From the NCBI RefSeq assembly GCF_000783395.1, contig NZ_JSFK01000010.1, positions 1 to 64,000 of the forward strand: 64,000 nt of DNA, read 5' to 3'. The notes beneath the pieces are model-generated. The model saw only the letters and a program-made list of their open reading frames with translations. It was not told the DNA's origin and made no database searches. Positions 1 through 7,907 of the stretch are shown here, in pieces. The position numbers were made by a program, and so were the translations under genes. Each line of letters begins with the position of its first letter. Positions within the stretch are counted from its first letter, which is position 1. Origin of the DNA: Pseudomonas chlororaphis (GTDB lineage: Bacteria > Pseudomonadota > Gammaproteobacteria > Pseudomonadales > Pseudomonadaceae).

Positions 1-153
1 AACGGTCGCTGCGCTCCCACCCCCGGATCAATCCCTCCACTCAGCCTTCCGACGTCCCCCGTGGATCAAGATCAAGAGCAGGCGAGCTGACACTCGGCCT
101 ATTGAGTGGTGAAGAGCACGGCGCGCACGGCTTTGGTTTTTGTGGTGTTCTTG

Positions 154-303
154 CCCCTCACCCCAGCCCTCTCCCGAGGGAGAGGGAGCCGATTTGTGGG
201 CTTTTCAAAGCCTGAGTTCGACGCGGTAGCGCACGTCGGCGTACATCTCCCAAACACCTCGATCAGTCCCCTCTCCCTCTGGGAGAGGGCTAGGGTGAGG
301 GTT
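154..303. repeat. REPIN/MITE-like inverted-arm element
   Basis: The arms CCCTCACCCCAGCCCTCTCCC-like at 156-176 and its inverse at 281-301 enclose about 105 bp. The same arms and a related interior occur at 7724-7900 and, as a tandem array, at 19888-20193, so this is one copy of a dispersed family. The bases before it (1-153) show no gene I can support. Confidence 0.75.
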
Positions 304-505
304 GGCTTTTGGCTGTTTAAATTTGTGTCAAATAACCAGAACCTTCCCACAAGGTTTTCAGGTTGTCCGTCGGACGTGCGCTCTCTAGTCTTGGGTTGTC
401 GCCGAAAACTCGGTGATCGGGTGTGAGAACCCTGAAAAATTAGTGATTCAGTCCATCAGTCCGCATAATTGCCGGCGGCTTGTCCGCTGCTTGCAAGTGC
501 TTCAT
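304..505 (+). other. Non-coding upstream leader segment
   Basis: No convincing gene. The stretch at about 393-440, with GGGTTGTCGCC and a CGGTGATCGGGTG segment, resembles leader sequence that I associate, from memory only, with DUF6124-type genes in Pseudomonas. It runs into the hairpin at 506-580. Confidence 0.3.
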
Positions 506-580
506 GGCGGCTATGTGCGGGCAGACTTCGGTCTGGCCGGTTTCCTATTTTTCCGGTTTCTCACCCCGCACATAGCTGCC
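506..580 (+). ncRNA. Structured leader hairpin upstream of DUF6124-type gene
   Basis: A 16-bp stem with one mismatch is formed by GGCGGCTATGTGCGGG (506-521) and CCCGCACATAGCTGCC (565-580). Inside the loop lie a UUCG-capped hairpin (CAGAC-UUCG-GUCUG, 522-535) and a CCGG...CCGG pair. The structure ends 61 bases before the start codon at 642. This looks like a folded 5' leader or a stand-alone small RNA; its function is unknown. Confidence 0.5.
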
Positions 581-641
581 ACCCACTTCGCCGCGTGAGA
601 AACGGCAAGGGATGGCTCCCATTTGCAAAATAGGGTTTCCA

Positions 642-1004
642 ATGACTAAGCCAGTTCCAGATCCACCCATCGATCCCACCACCCCACTCGAAGACGCCAT
701 CCGCGCCGACGACCAGCTCAAAACCCGCGAAGCCATCAAACGCGCGCTCGATTTCTACCTCTGTCCCGAACCGGTCAAACCGCGTCAGCCCAGTACGATG
801 TTCCTCATTCATCCGAACATCGACACCGAAAGCCTGCTCGCCCACGCCTGTGAATCGCTGGCTTCAGCCAATGTCATGGCCGGTGATCTGGCTGATCAGC
901 TCAGTCGCCCGCAGCGCAGCACGGCGCTGGCGATCCAGCAGATCGTCATGCTCGCCGAACTTGCGGTAAACCGGGCGCTGGATCGGGTTGATCCACAAAC
1001 GTAA
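642..1004 (+). CDS. DUF6124 (DUF3077-like) family protein
   Basis: A small acidic cytoplasmic protein of 120 residues from the ATG at 642. I prefer this start over 612 because relatives begin with a similar MTKP-proline-rich N-terminus. The N-terminal 20 residues are rich in proline, followed by RALDFYL and an FLIHPNIDTESLLAHACESL core, which is typical of a family found in many copies in Pseudomonas genomes. The C-terminal half is probably two helices (AIQQIVMLAELAVNRALDRV). No biochemical role is established to my knowledge. A strongly structured leader precedes it, and a related DUF3077 protein occurs in the integrated element at 40727-40999. Confidence 0.75.
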   Translation: MTKPVPDPPIDPTTPLEDAIRADDQLKTREAIKRALDFYLCPEPVKPRQPSTMFLIHPNIDTESLLAHACESLASANVMAGDLADQLSRPQRSTALAIQQIVMLAELAVNRALDRVDPQT

Positions 1005-1029
1005 TCCGTCTGAACACCGCGTCATCGTT

Positions 1030-1056
1030 CTTCGCGAGCAGGCTCGCTCCTACAAG
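1030..1056. repeat. Single REP unit
   Basis: One unpaired copy of the TTCGCGAGCAGGCTCGCTCC palindrome family. Paired copies are at 10834-10910, 23781-23871 and 51027-51118. Confidence 0.7.
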
Positions 1057-1145
1057 GGGATCGCAATCCAAATGTAGGTGTGAGCCTGTTTGCGATGGCG
1101 ATTGTTCTGTGGCCGCTGTCTCTGGAAATATTCGCAAGGTTGATA

Positions 1146-1183
1146 AGTCCCAAAAAGGGACCTATCGTTCCCTTTTTGGGACT
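1146..1183. promoter_or_regulatory. Double palindromic operator of the MNT/HEPN pair
   Basis: Two perfect 15-bp inverted arms (AGTCCCAAAAAGGGA at 1146-1160 and TCCCTTTTTGGGACT at 1169-1183) are separated by 8 bp. Each arm is itself a TCCC-N5-GGGA dyad. It ends 14 bp before the likely start codon at 1198, so a bound protein would block transcription or translation initiation. The winged-helix N-terminus of the downstream protein is the obvious candidate ligand (inference). Confidence 0.75.
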
Positions 1184-1197
1184 CTTTGGCCTTCACA

Positions 1198-1827
1198 GTG
1201 GAAACTATCTCTCTAAGCGAAGCGCTGTTTACCACCACTCAACAAAAAGTGTTGGGTCTGCTGTTCGGTAAGCCTGACCAGACTTTCTATGCCAATGAGA
1301 TCGCGCGCTGGGCGTGTGTTGGCAAAGGCAGTCTCATGCGTGAACTCGACCGTCTGCAGCGAGCCGGTGTGTTGCGCATGACGAGGGTGGGCAATCAGAA
1401 CCATTACCAGGCCAATCCCACCTGTCCCATCTATGCCGAACTGCTGGGCATCGCCCGCAAGACGTTTGGTATCGCCGAGCCTCTGCGTCTGGCATTGCAG
1501 CCCTTTGCCGAGCAGATCACCTGGGCGTTTGTCTATGGCTCCATCGCCAAAGACACAGCAAACACACTCAGTGACATTGATCTCATGCTGATCGGCGAAG
1601 GCCTGCACTACAGTGACGTCATGGAACGGCTCATGCCCATGGAGGAGCAATTGGGTCGTCCCATCAATCCGACGCTTTACACCCCGCAAGACTGGGCGGC
1701 GAAACTGGCTGCGCAAAACAGCTTTGTCGTGCGGGTGGTGCAGCAGGAAAAAATCGATCTGTTAGGGGCAAACCCTTTGGAGTCCAAGGATGGGCAGCAA
1801 CGAGAGTCTGGAGAATCTTCTACGTAG
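1198..1827 (+). CDS. Winged-helix nucleotidyltransferase (MNT-type antitoxin-like)
   Basis: About 209 residues from a GTG at 1198; an in-frame TTG at 1186 is the alternative. Residues 1-85 form a winged-helix DNA-binding domain (YANEIARWACVGKGSLMRELDRLQRAGVL). The second half is a minimal nucleotidyltransferase with the pol-beta signature GSIAKDTANTLSDIDLMLIG, where GS and DxD are the nucleotide and metal-binding residues. It overlaps by 38 bases a HEPN-like gene, the standard layout of MNT/HEPN toxin-antitoxin modules, in which the MNT protein adenylylates the HEPN toxin. The fused DNA-binding domain and the upstream double palindrome suggest autoregulation. Family assignment is firm; the toxin-antitoxin role is inferred. 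Confidence 0.8.
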   Translation: METISLSEALFTTTQQKVLGLLFGKPDQTFYANEIARWACVGKGSLMRELDRLQRAGVLRMTRVGNQNHYQANPTCPIYAELLGIARKTFGIAEPLRLALQPFAEQITWAFVYGSIAKDTANTLSDIDLMLIGEGLHYSDVMERLMPMEEQLGRPINPTLYTPQDWAAKLAAQNSFVVRVVQQEKIDLLGANPLESKDGQQRESGESST

Positions 1828-2209
1828 CGGTGGGCTGAAAGCTGAGCCGCCGGATCGCAAGGAGTGTGAGGGCTTGATGCGCTCGGCGGTGGATCGGCTC
1901 AAGGATGCGCAAACTTCTACGTTGTCTTTTTCCAGCCGTTTCGACTTGGCCTATAACGCAGCGCACGCGTTGGCGCTGACGGCGCTTCGATTGAGTGGCT
2001 ATCGATCGGATAAACGCTATCTGGTCTTTCAGTGTCTGGTGCATACGGCGCATATCAGCAAGGTTCAGGTGCGATTGTTCGCGCTGTGTCATGAGCGGCG
2101 CAATCTCGCGGAATACGAAGGGTATATGGATGAGGATGACGCGCTTCTGGCGCAGTTGTTGGAAAGCGCCTCGCAATTGTTGAGTAACGTCCAGCAACGA
2201 ATGAACTGA
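1790..2209 (+). CDS. HEPN-like protein, probable toxin partner
   Basis: A 139-residue all-helical protein that starts inside the end of the nucleotidyltransferase gene, so translation is coupled. The C-terminal half carries HERRNLAEYEG, matching the RNxxEY-type motif of C-terminal HEPN domains. The N-terminal part (FSSRFDLAYNAAHALALTALRLSGYR) matches the first HEPN helices. Classical HEPN RNases carry RxxxxH; here the residue order is a Y/E variant, so catalysis is uncertain. Likely the toxin or substrate half of an MNT/HEPN pair. Confidence 0.7.
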   Translation: MGSNESLENLLRSGGLKAEPPDRKECEGLMRSAVDRLKDAQTSTLSFSSRFDLAYNAAHALALTALRLSGYRSDKRYLVFQCLVHTAHISKVQVRLFALCHERRNLAEYEGYMDEDDALLAQLLESASQLLSNVQQRMN

Positions 2210-2338
2210 CATCCGGCATGGCTTGCGATCCTGATTAATCTCTTAAAGATCCGCCTCTATGAGCGGATACAGTTTGTATGGCTCAGGCCGCGCACGGCGC
2301 ATATCTCTCTGGGCCGCTCACCCCGGGAGTGTCTCGAA

Positions 2339-2644
2339 ATGAAGCTGAAAACCGCTCTGCCATCTGTGCTCCTCTTGCTTCCACTCACTACGTTTGCAGC
2401 GCCTGCCAGTCAATCCGGCGAGATCCGCTTTACCGGGCAAATCGTTGATTCGGGCTGTCAGGTCGGACCGGTCGGGGCGTTGGCGTCTCGTGAGTCTCGC
2501 CAGATCGAAATCAAGCCCGGCGTGAAAGTCGACGTCGACACTGAGCGCAACGCTTGCAGTCATCAGGCGCTGCCGATTTCCATGCGCTACGAAGCGCTGA
2601 AGACCTCGACCGATAAAGGCATCGTCATCATCAGTTACCTGTAA
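2339..2644 (+). CDS. Small secreted type-1 fimbrial-like protein
   Basis: 101 residues with a clear signal peptide (MKLKTALPSVLLLLPLTTFAA, cleavage near AAPA). The mature part begins GEIRFTGQIVDSGCQV, the start of type-1 pilin domains, and has a second cysteine (RNACSH) that could form the single pilin disulphide. At about 80 mature residues it is shorter than a full pilin (about 150) and no usher or chaperone is nearby. It may be a stand-alone periplasmic protein of the fimbrial fold. A GGGAG ribosome-binding site lies 10 bases before the ATG. Confidence 0.6.
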   Translation: MKLKTALPSVLLLLPLTTFAAPASQSGEIRFTGQIVDSGCQVGPVGALASRESRQIEIKPGVKVDVDTERNACSHQALPISMRYEALKTSTDKGIVIISYL

Positions 2645-2756
2645 ACCGTTCGGCGTGCGCTGCAAAATCTTCAGGTGCCGAGTCAAGGCGCACAGGTATA
2701 CTGCGCGCCTTCGCGGCTCACTGTTCGGGCCCGACTTTTTGCTTTCCGGAGCTTTT

Positions 2757-2996
2757 ATGACTTCCCCGACCCTGCCGCCGGTTGACGACGCTGTTAGCGA
2801 TGTCTCGGCTGAACTGGCCGATACCAGCGAAACCAAAGCCGATATCCCGGCGTTCAAATTTCCGTTCAAGCCGGGCGAACTGGCTTCTGCCAAAGGCTCG
2901 AATCAGCCGTGGTACAAGAACGGCGCCAAGAATGGCCACACCAAGACCCCGGGCATGGCGCCACCGGGCACCCGTCGCTCGATGGGCAAGCGCTGA
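2757..2996 (+). CDS. Conserved hypothetical small protein
   Basis: 79 residues, no signal peptide, no recognised domain. The N-terminal half is acidic (PPVDDAVSDVSAELADTSE) and the C-terminus is basic and glycine/proline-rich (NGHTKTPGMAPPGTRRSMGKR), which suggests a disordered protein. It sits upstream of the chemoreceptor gene, separated by a perfect hairpin. Start chosen at the ATG followed by MTSPTLPP; upstream in-frame sequence looks non-coding. Confidence 0.55.
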   Translation: MTSPTLPPVDDAVSDVSAELADTSETKADIPAFKFPFKPGELASAKGSNQPWYKNGAKNGHTKTPGMAPPGTRRSMGKR

Positions 2997-3014
2997 GTTT
3001 TAATCCCGCCTGCG

Positions 3015-3047
3015 GCCATCGCTGTGATTTTTCATCACAGTGATGGC
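3015..3047. terminator. Perfect hairpin, probable terminator
   Basis: GCCATC-GCTGTGAT and its inverse with a TTTTC loop form a strong stem-loop just after the hypothetical gene. There is no long T run after it, so termination is likely rather than certain. Confidence 0.5.
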
Positions 3048-3147
3048 TAAGTGCTCAGTTCCTGAGCCAGATCAACGTTTCACCATTTGGTGCGCTTAGA
3101 GTCAGCAGCCCTGCCGACTCTTTCCAATAAAACGAGCGCGCTATCCC

Positions 3148-4737
3148 ATGAAGATCAATCTCCCGGTGACCGGTCGCAATGTCGATGTGGCGCTGGACGC
3201 GAACATTCTCTCGACCACCGATCTGACCAGCGCGATTACCTACGCCAACGACGACTTCATCAAGATCAGCGGTTACAGCCGCGACGAATTGCTCGGGACC
3301 CCGCATAACCTGCTGCGTCACCCGGACATGCCGACGCAGGCGTTTGCGCATATGTGGCAGACGCTCAAGCGCGGGCGCTCGTGGATGGGGCTGGTGAAGA
3401 ATCGCTGCAAAAACGGTGATCACTATTGGGTCAGTGCCTATGTCACGCCGGTGACGCAGAACGGCGTGGCGGTGGAGTATCAGTCGGTGCGTACGCGCCC
3501 GGATGCGCGGTTGGTCGCAGCGGCAGAGCGGGCCTATGCGCAATTGCGTGGTGAGCGAAGGGCGCGGTGGCCAGGGCCAAACATCGGTGTGCGGGCGAAG
3601 ATCACGGCGTTCACCACTGCGTTGCTTGGCGTTGCGTTGGCTGGCGAAGCCTGGGTGCGGCCGGAATCGGCTTGGCTGGACGGTGTGGCATTTGTCGTCG
3701 GCAGTGGGTTCTGTGCATTGGGCGTTCGCTGGATCCTTCGACCGCTGGAGCAACTGACCGAACGTGCGCGCACCGTGGCGGACAACCCCTTGAGCCAAGC
3801 CATCTACACCGGACGGCGCGACGAATTCGGGCAGATCGAGTTTGCCTTGCAGATGCTTGAGTCGCAGATCGGCGCGGTCGTCGGGCGCATCGGCGATGCC
3901 TCGCAACAATTGGCCGGGCATGCCGCGCAACTGGTCGATCATCTGCACTGCAGTCACACCAGTTCACTGGCACAGCAGGCGGAAACCGATCAGGTCGCGG
4001 CGGCGATTCATCAGATGGCGGCCAGTGTCGCGCAGGTGGCCAGCCATGCCCAGCAGGCTTCGGTGGCGGCAGACATGGCCGGCACGGAAACCCGCGAAGG
4101 GCATTTATTGGTGGGCGAAAGTCGCAGTGCGGTGTTGCGTCTGGCCGAGGAGTTGGGCCGGGCGACTGAGGTGATTCATCAGCTTGAGGGCCATAGCAGC
4201 GAAATTTCCGGCGTGCTCGAGGTGATTCGCAGCATCGCCGAACAGACCAATCTGTTGGCGCTCAACGCGGCAATCGAGGCGGCCCGGGCCGGTGATGCCG
4301 GGCGCGGTTTTGCGGTCGTCGCTGATGAGGTGCGCGGCTTGGCGCAACGAACGCAGCAATCGACCAACGAGATTCAGCGCATGATCAGCACTCTGCAAAA
4401 CGGTGCACGCGATGCGGTGATGGTGATGCAGCAAAGCAGCGAGCATGTGGATAACAGCGTCGAGCAGGCGCAACGCGCGGCGCGGGCACTGAGCGGGATC
4501 AGTGAGCGGGTCGAGCAGATCACCGAGATGAGCCTGCAGATTGCCGCAGCGGTGGAGCAACAGAGTGCGGTCAGCGAGGACATCAATCGCAACATCGTCA
4601 GCATTCGCACGGCGTGCGAGGTGACGGTGGATGAAGGGCGGCAGAGTCAGCGCAACTCCGAGGATGTCGCGGGGCTGGCGGGGGATTTGCGCTTGTTGGC
4701 GCGGGAGTTCTGGGGGCGGCGGCAGGTTCGCGATTGA
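3148..4737 (+). CDS. PAS-domain methyl-accepting chemotaxis protein (Aer-like)
   Basis: 529-residue energy-taxis type receptor. An N-terminal PAS domain (about 5-115) contains [21 protein letters not shown] and the HPDMP segment typical of FAD-binding Aer-type PAS domains. One or two membrane segments follow (about 150-195), then a HAMP-like linker and a cytoplasmic signalling domain. The receptor tip, [24 protein letters not shown], is fully conserved and would contact CheA and CheW. There is no large periplasmic domain, so it probably senses an internal redox or energy signal. The C-terminus (GRRQVRD) lacks a CheR-binding pentapeptide. Family certain; ligand unknown. Confidence 0.9.
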   Translation: MKINLPVTGRNVDVALDANILSTTDLTSAITYANDDFIKISGYSRDELLGTPHNLLRHPDMPTQAFAHMWQTLKRGRSWMGLVKNRCKNGDHYWVSAYVTPVTQNGVAVEYQSVRTRPDARLVAAAERAYAQLRGERRARWPGPNIGVRAKITAFTTALLGVALAGEAWVRPESAWLDGVAFVVGSGFCALGVRWILRPLEQLTERARTVADNPLSQAIYTGRRDEFGQIEFALQMLESQIGAVVGRIGDASQQLAGHAAQLVDHLHCSHTSSLAQQAETDQVAAAIHQMAASVAQVASHAQQASVAADMAGTETREGHLLVGESRSAVLRLAEELGRATEVIHQLEGHSSEISGVLEVIRSIAEQTNLLALNAAIEAARAGDAGRGFAVVADEVRGLAQRTQQSTNEIQRMISTLQNGARDAVMVMQQSSEHVDNSVEQAQRAARALSGISERVEQITEMSLQIAAAVEQQSAVSEDINRNIVSIRTACEVTVDEGRQSQRNSEDVAGLAGDLRLLAREFWGRRQVRD

Positions 4738-4755
4738 GGTTGCCTGGAAAGTCCT

Positions 4756-4848
4756 CATCGCTGGCAAGCCAGCTCCCACAGGTTTCTCGGTGTTCATATG
4801 ATTTGTGGACGACACAAAACCCTGTGGGAGCTGGCTTGCCAGCGATGG
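4756..4848. repeat. REP pair (REPIN), CTGGCAAGCCAG type
   Basis: Inverted copies of CATCGCTGGCAAGCCAGCTC (4756 onward) and its reverse complement (4821-4848) flank a short spacer between the chemoreceptor and a convergent gene. Confidence 0.8.
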
Positions 4849-4876
4849 GGCCAGATCGACCTCTGCAAAACCCCGA

Positions 4877-5626
4877 TCAAGCCGCCCGCAGCGAAATAAA
4901 CGCATACGTCTGCGCCGGCTCCGTCACCACCTGCGCCCCGGCCGCCAACACTTGCCCGGCCACATCATCCCCGGACAAATGAAACACCCACTCACTCGGC
5001 GTAGTCGTCAGCGGTTGCGCGGTCACCTGATCAATCACCGAAGCAAAAGCGCTCATATTCGGCAAGTACGCAGTAAACCCGTCACCCTTCAGCGCCGTGG
5101 TGCGAATCCCGAGCATTGCGCAAATCGCGTCCTTGATGCCGATGTCATCCCGATCGGCCTGGCGCGAGCGTTGAATCAACTCCACCAGTTCCTGATCCAC
5201 CAACTCACCACCGGCAATCAACACTGGCCCCTGTTGCCAGGACTCCGGCGGGCAATCCTTGGCGGCCGGGTTGAGCGGGATATGCGGATTGATCTCGGCC
5301 GGATAAATGCGACACACCAACGGCCGCCGCTCGTAGATCCGGCACAGCTTGTCTTCGTCAAGATTCCGACAGGGGCCGACGTTGTACGCGGCAAAGGTGA
5401 TCGCCACATGGGCGTCCGTTGCGCCGCTGCGAACGACCACTGAGCGACGTTCGGCATGTTCACGCTGCTGCGCCGGCAAACCCAGGCCATTACCGAGAAA
5501 AGCTTCTACCAGCACGATTACTTGACCGCCATCCGCTGCCCACATACGGGCTTCGGCCAAGGTCAGGGGGACATGGTGGTCGGTGCAGCATTTGCCGCAG
5601 CCTACGCAGGAAAATGTCGTGTTCAT
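4877..5626 (-). CDS. YkgJ-family cysteine-cluster (zinc/iron-chelating) protein
   Basis: About 249 residues from the ATG at 5626. The N-terminal CVGCGKCC motif (residues 7-14) plus later cysteines in GPCRNL, KLCRIYERRPLVCRIYP and DCPP match the CxxCxxCC metal-cluster family (UPF0153/YkgJ). The conserved RPxxCRxYP block is intact. The C-terminal 100 residues are less conserved. The family is thought to bind Zn or Fe-S; the substrate is unknown. Convergent with the chemoreceptor gene across a REP pair. Confidence 0.8.
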   Translation of the reverse strand: MNTTFSCVGCGKCCTDHHVPLTLAEARMWAADGGQVIVLVEAFLGNGLGLPAQQREHAERRSVVVRSGATDAHVAITFAAYNVGPCRNLDEDKLCRIYERRPLVCRIYPAEINPHIPLNPAAKDCPPESWQQGPVLIAGGELVDQELVELIQRSRQADRDDIGIKDAICAMLGIRTTALKGDGFTAYLPNMSAFASVIDQVTAQPLTTTPSEWVFHLSGDDVAGQVLAAGAQVVTEPAQTYAFISLRAA

Positions 5627-5709
5627 TGAGCGATCTGTCTTCAATCAGGGCGTGAAACGGTGGCGGAAAACCACCGCACAGGCGCGGATCGAAGCAAATT
5701 ATGCGCCAT

Positions 5710-6036
5710 TCACTGGGTTTTGCCGGTCGCGCGGATCGAGTCCCACTCGGTGACGAAGGCGGTTTTCGATTTTTTGTTGTACAGGCACAGCTCAGTGCCT
5801 TGCTGGCCTTTCATGTGTTTTTGCGGATATTGGCCTTGCAGCAGAACGGCGGTGTAGCCGACGCGGTCGTCGAATTGTGCGGGCGTGCCGACGGGTTTGG
5901 TGTTTTTCAGGCCACTGGCCTTGCTGCAACTGGCGAGTACGGTTTTGTCGTAGGCGGCCCAGGCTTCGGGGCTGGAGGCGTGGGCCTGGGAGGCGAGGGC
6001 GGTGAGGCAGAGCAGGCTTAAGGTGATGGCTTTCAT
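5710..6036 (-). CDS. Small secreted hypothetical protein
   Basis: 108 residues from the ATG at 6036, with a signal peptide (MKAITLSLLCLTALASQAHA). The mature part has two cysteines (LASCSKASGL and ELCLYNKK) that may form a disulphide, and the stretch PAQFDDRVGYTAVLLQGQYPQ. Likely periplasmic; I do not recognise the family. An AAGGAT ribosome-binding site lies just upstream. Confidence 0.6.
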   Translation of the reverse strand: MKAITLSLLCLTALASQAHASSPEAWAAYDKTVLASCSKASGLKNTKPVGTPAQFDDRVGYTAVLLQGQYPQKHMKGQQGTELCLYNKKSKTAFVTEWDSIRATGKTQ

Positions 6037-6108
6037 GGGGGGCATCCTTGGTCGTGGGTGGCCAAGGTTGGAGTGTGCCTAAAGAGTTTTGTTGCCTGGG
6101 ACACCGCT

Positions 6109-6184
6109 AAAAGATCGCAGCCTTCGGCAGCTCCTACATGGATATGCGGTTCCCTGTAGGAGCTGCCGAAGGCTGCGATCTTTT
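6109..6184. repeat. REP pair, GATCGCAGCCTTCGGCAGC type
   Basis: A near-perfect inverted repeat of AAAAGATCGCAGCCTTCGGC and its complement with a 16-bp loop. The T-rich right end could also terminate transcription. The same unit recurs at 53719-53802. Confidence 0.8.
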
Positions 6185-6192
6185 GACTTTAA

Positions 6193-6675
6193 TCAGTCCG
6201 GCACCCGTTCCCGGCGGACCACATACATCCCGGCACTTTCATACAACCGCTGCGCCCGCCGGTTGTCTTCCAGTACCTTCAAATCAACAAACCCTTCGCG
6301 CCGTTGCTGAAACACCTTGAATGCATTGAGCAACAGTGCGCGACCCAATCCGCGCCCCTGCATGCGCGGATGCACCACCAGATTCTTGATATAGGCGCTG
6401 GTCCAGCATTGCGCCACGCCGACCACGCCTTCGGCATCACGCGCAACAAAGCACAGGGTCGGATCATATTCAGGATCGGTTTCGAACTGCTGCTGCCAGG
6501 CGTCCAGCGCCGGCACCCGGCCGCCACCTTCGCGGTAGCCCAGTTGCATCAAATGATGCACGTCCGGCGCCAGGTCGACGGAGTACGTGCACAGTTCAAT
6601 GCCTTGAGGCCAATGCGCATCCGGCGCGTCCTGAACAAGATCGCGCCGCATCAAAAAACAATACGTCTCGGCCAA
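6193..6675 (-). CDS. GNAT-family N-acetyltransferase
   Basis: 160 residues. The acetyl-CoA binding core is clear: VVHPRMQGRGLGRALLLNAF (motif A, QGRGLG pyrophosphate loop), preceded by FVARDAEGVVGVAQCW and followed by VLEDNRRAQRLYESAGM (motif B). Substrate unknown. It begins 3 bases after the end of the CheV-like gene on the same strand and so is probably co-transcribed with it. Confidence 0.85.
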   Translation of the reverse strand: MAETYCFLMRRDLVQDAPDAHWPQGIELCTYSVDLAPDVHHLMQLGYREGGGRVPALDAWQQQFETDPEYDPTLCFVARDAEGVVGVAQCWTSAYIKNLVVHPRMQGRGLGRALLLNAFKVFQQRREGFVDLKVLEDNRRAQRLYESAGMYVVRRERVPD

Positions 6676-6678
6676 GAC

Positions 6679-7581
6679 TCAGTGCCCATGGGCGGCGACG
6701 TGTTTGGCCGCTTCGATCAGGCAGTGGGTCAGTTCCGGCGAGGAGAACTTGGTCAGCACGCCGTTCGCCCCGGCCAGGCGCGCTTTTTCGCTGTTCATCG
6801 CGCTGTCGAGCGAGGTGTGCAGCAGCACGTACAGATGGGCGAAGTCCGGTGTTTCACGCAGGGTGCGGGTGAAGGCGTAACCGTCCATCTCGGACATTTC
6901 GATGTCGGAGACGATCAGGTTGATTTGCTGCGCCGTGCCTTGCAGGTCGAGCAGGCAGTCGATGGCTTCTTTTGCACTGCGCGCGGTGTGGCATTGCAGG
7001 CCGAGGTTACGCAGGGTGTGCACCGATTGTTGCAGTGCCACCTGGCTGTCGTCGACCACCAGAATCCGCGCGTTGCCGAGCACTTCGGCGTCTTCCATGC
7101 TCAGGTCGGTCGGGGCCATTTCGATCTGCGCCGGGGCAATGCTGTGGATAACCTTTTCGATATCCAGCACCTGCACCAGCGTGCCGTCCACCGAGGTCAC
7201 ACCGGTGATGTAGGCGCGCGAACCGCCAGAGCCAAACGGTGGTGGCTTGATGTCGGTGGTCAGGCAATGGACGATTTTGCTCACAGCCTGGACGTGCAGG
7301 CCCTGTTTGGAGCGGCTGACGTCGGTGACGATCAGGCAACCGCCGTTCGGGTCTTCCAGCGGACGTTCACCGATGGCGCGGCTGAGGTCGATGACTGACA
7401 ACGAGGCGCCGCGCAACGTGGCGATGCCTTTCACATGCGGGTGCGACTCCGGCAGCTTGGTCAGCGGCGGGCAGGGGATGATTTCACTGACTTTCAGCAG
7501 GTTGATCGCCATCAGCTTGCCGCTGCGCAAGGTAAACAGCAGAAGCGAAAGTGAGTCTGCGCGGGCTTTGGTGGAGGACAT
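6679..7581 (-). CDS. cheV: CheV-type chemotaxis coupling protein (CheW-REC)
   Basis: 300 residues. Residues about 10-155 form a CheW-like coupling domain (MAINLLKVSEIIPCPPLTKLPESHPHVKGIATLRG). Residues about 172-295 are a response-regulator receiver: DDSQ acidic pair, phospho-acceptor aspartate in LIVSDIEMSEMDG, Thr in LLHTSLD and Lys in LTKFSSPE. Such proteins bridge chemoreceptors to CheA and adjust gain by phosphorylation. Pseudomonads carry several cheV-like genes, so the paralogue is not determined. Confidence 0.85.
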   Translation of the reverse strand: MSSTKARADSLSLLLFTLRSGKLMAINLLKVSEIIPCPPLTKLPESHPHVKGIATLRGASLSVIDLSRAIGERPLEDPNGGCLIVTDVSRSKQGLHVQAVSKIVHCLTTDIKPPPFGSGGSRAYITGVTSVDGTLVQVLDIEKVIHSIAPAQIEMAPTDLSMEDAEVLGNARILVVDDSQVALQQSVHTLRNLGLQCHTARSAKEAIDCLLDLQGTAQQINLIVSDIEMSEMDGYAFTRTLRETPDFAHLYVLLHTSLDSAMNSEKARLAGANGVLTKFSSPELTHCLIEAAKHVAAHGH

Positions 7582-7723
7582 ATGAACCTTCTGTGGAAAG
7601 GTGGTGGGCGAGGGTGGAAATCGCCAGAAACTATTGATGCCGGGTTATCGGCGTTAAAGGGGTGGGCTTTAGGTTAGTTGTCGGGTGGTCGGCTTGAGTT
7701 TATCGCTGTTCTCTCGAACACGG

Positions 7724-7900
7724 CCCCTCACCCCAGCCCTCTCCCAGAGGTAGAGGGGGGCGACGGAGGTGTCTGGCGTTGTACATCGACCTGAATGACC
7801 GAGTCGATTATGGATTCGGTAAAGCAGTTTCAAGTCGGTGTATTTCTGAAGCATCCCCGGGTCGGTCCCCTCTCCCTCTGGGAGAGGGCTAGGGTGAGGG
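7724..7900. repeat. REPIN/MITE-like inverted-arm element
   Basis: CCCTCACCCCAGCCCTCTCC at the left and GGAGAGGGCTAGGGTGAGGG at the right enclose an interior that includes a GTACATCGACCTGA segment. This interior matches the tandem units at 19.9-20.2 kb, where it reads ATACATCGACCTGA. Confidence 0.75.
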
Positions 7901-7907
7901 TGTGCTT

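Noticed and set aside
106..426. Open frames through the left repeat element
   Set aside because: They consist mostly of the REPIN-like repeat read as protein.
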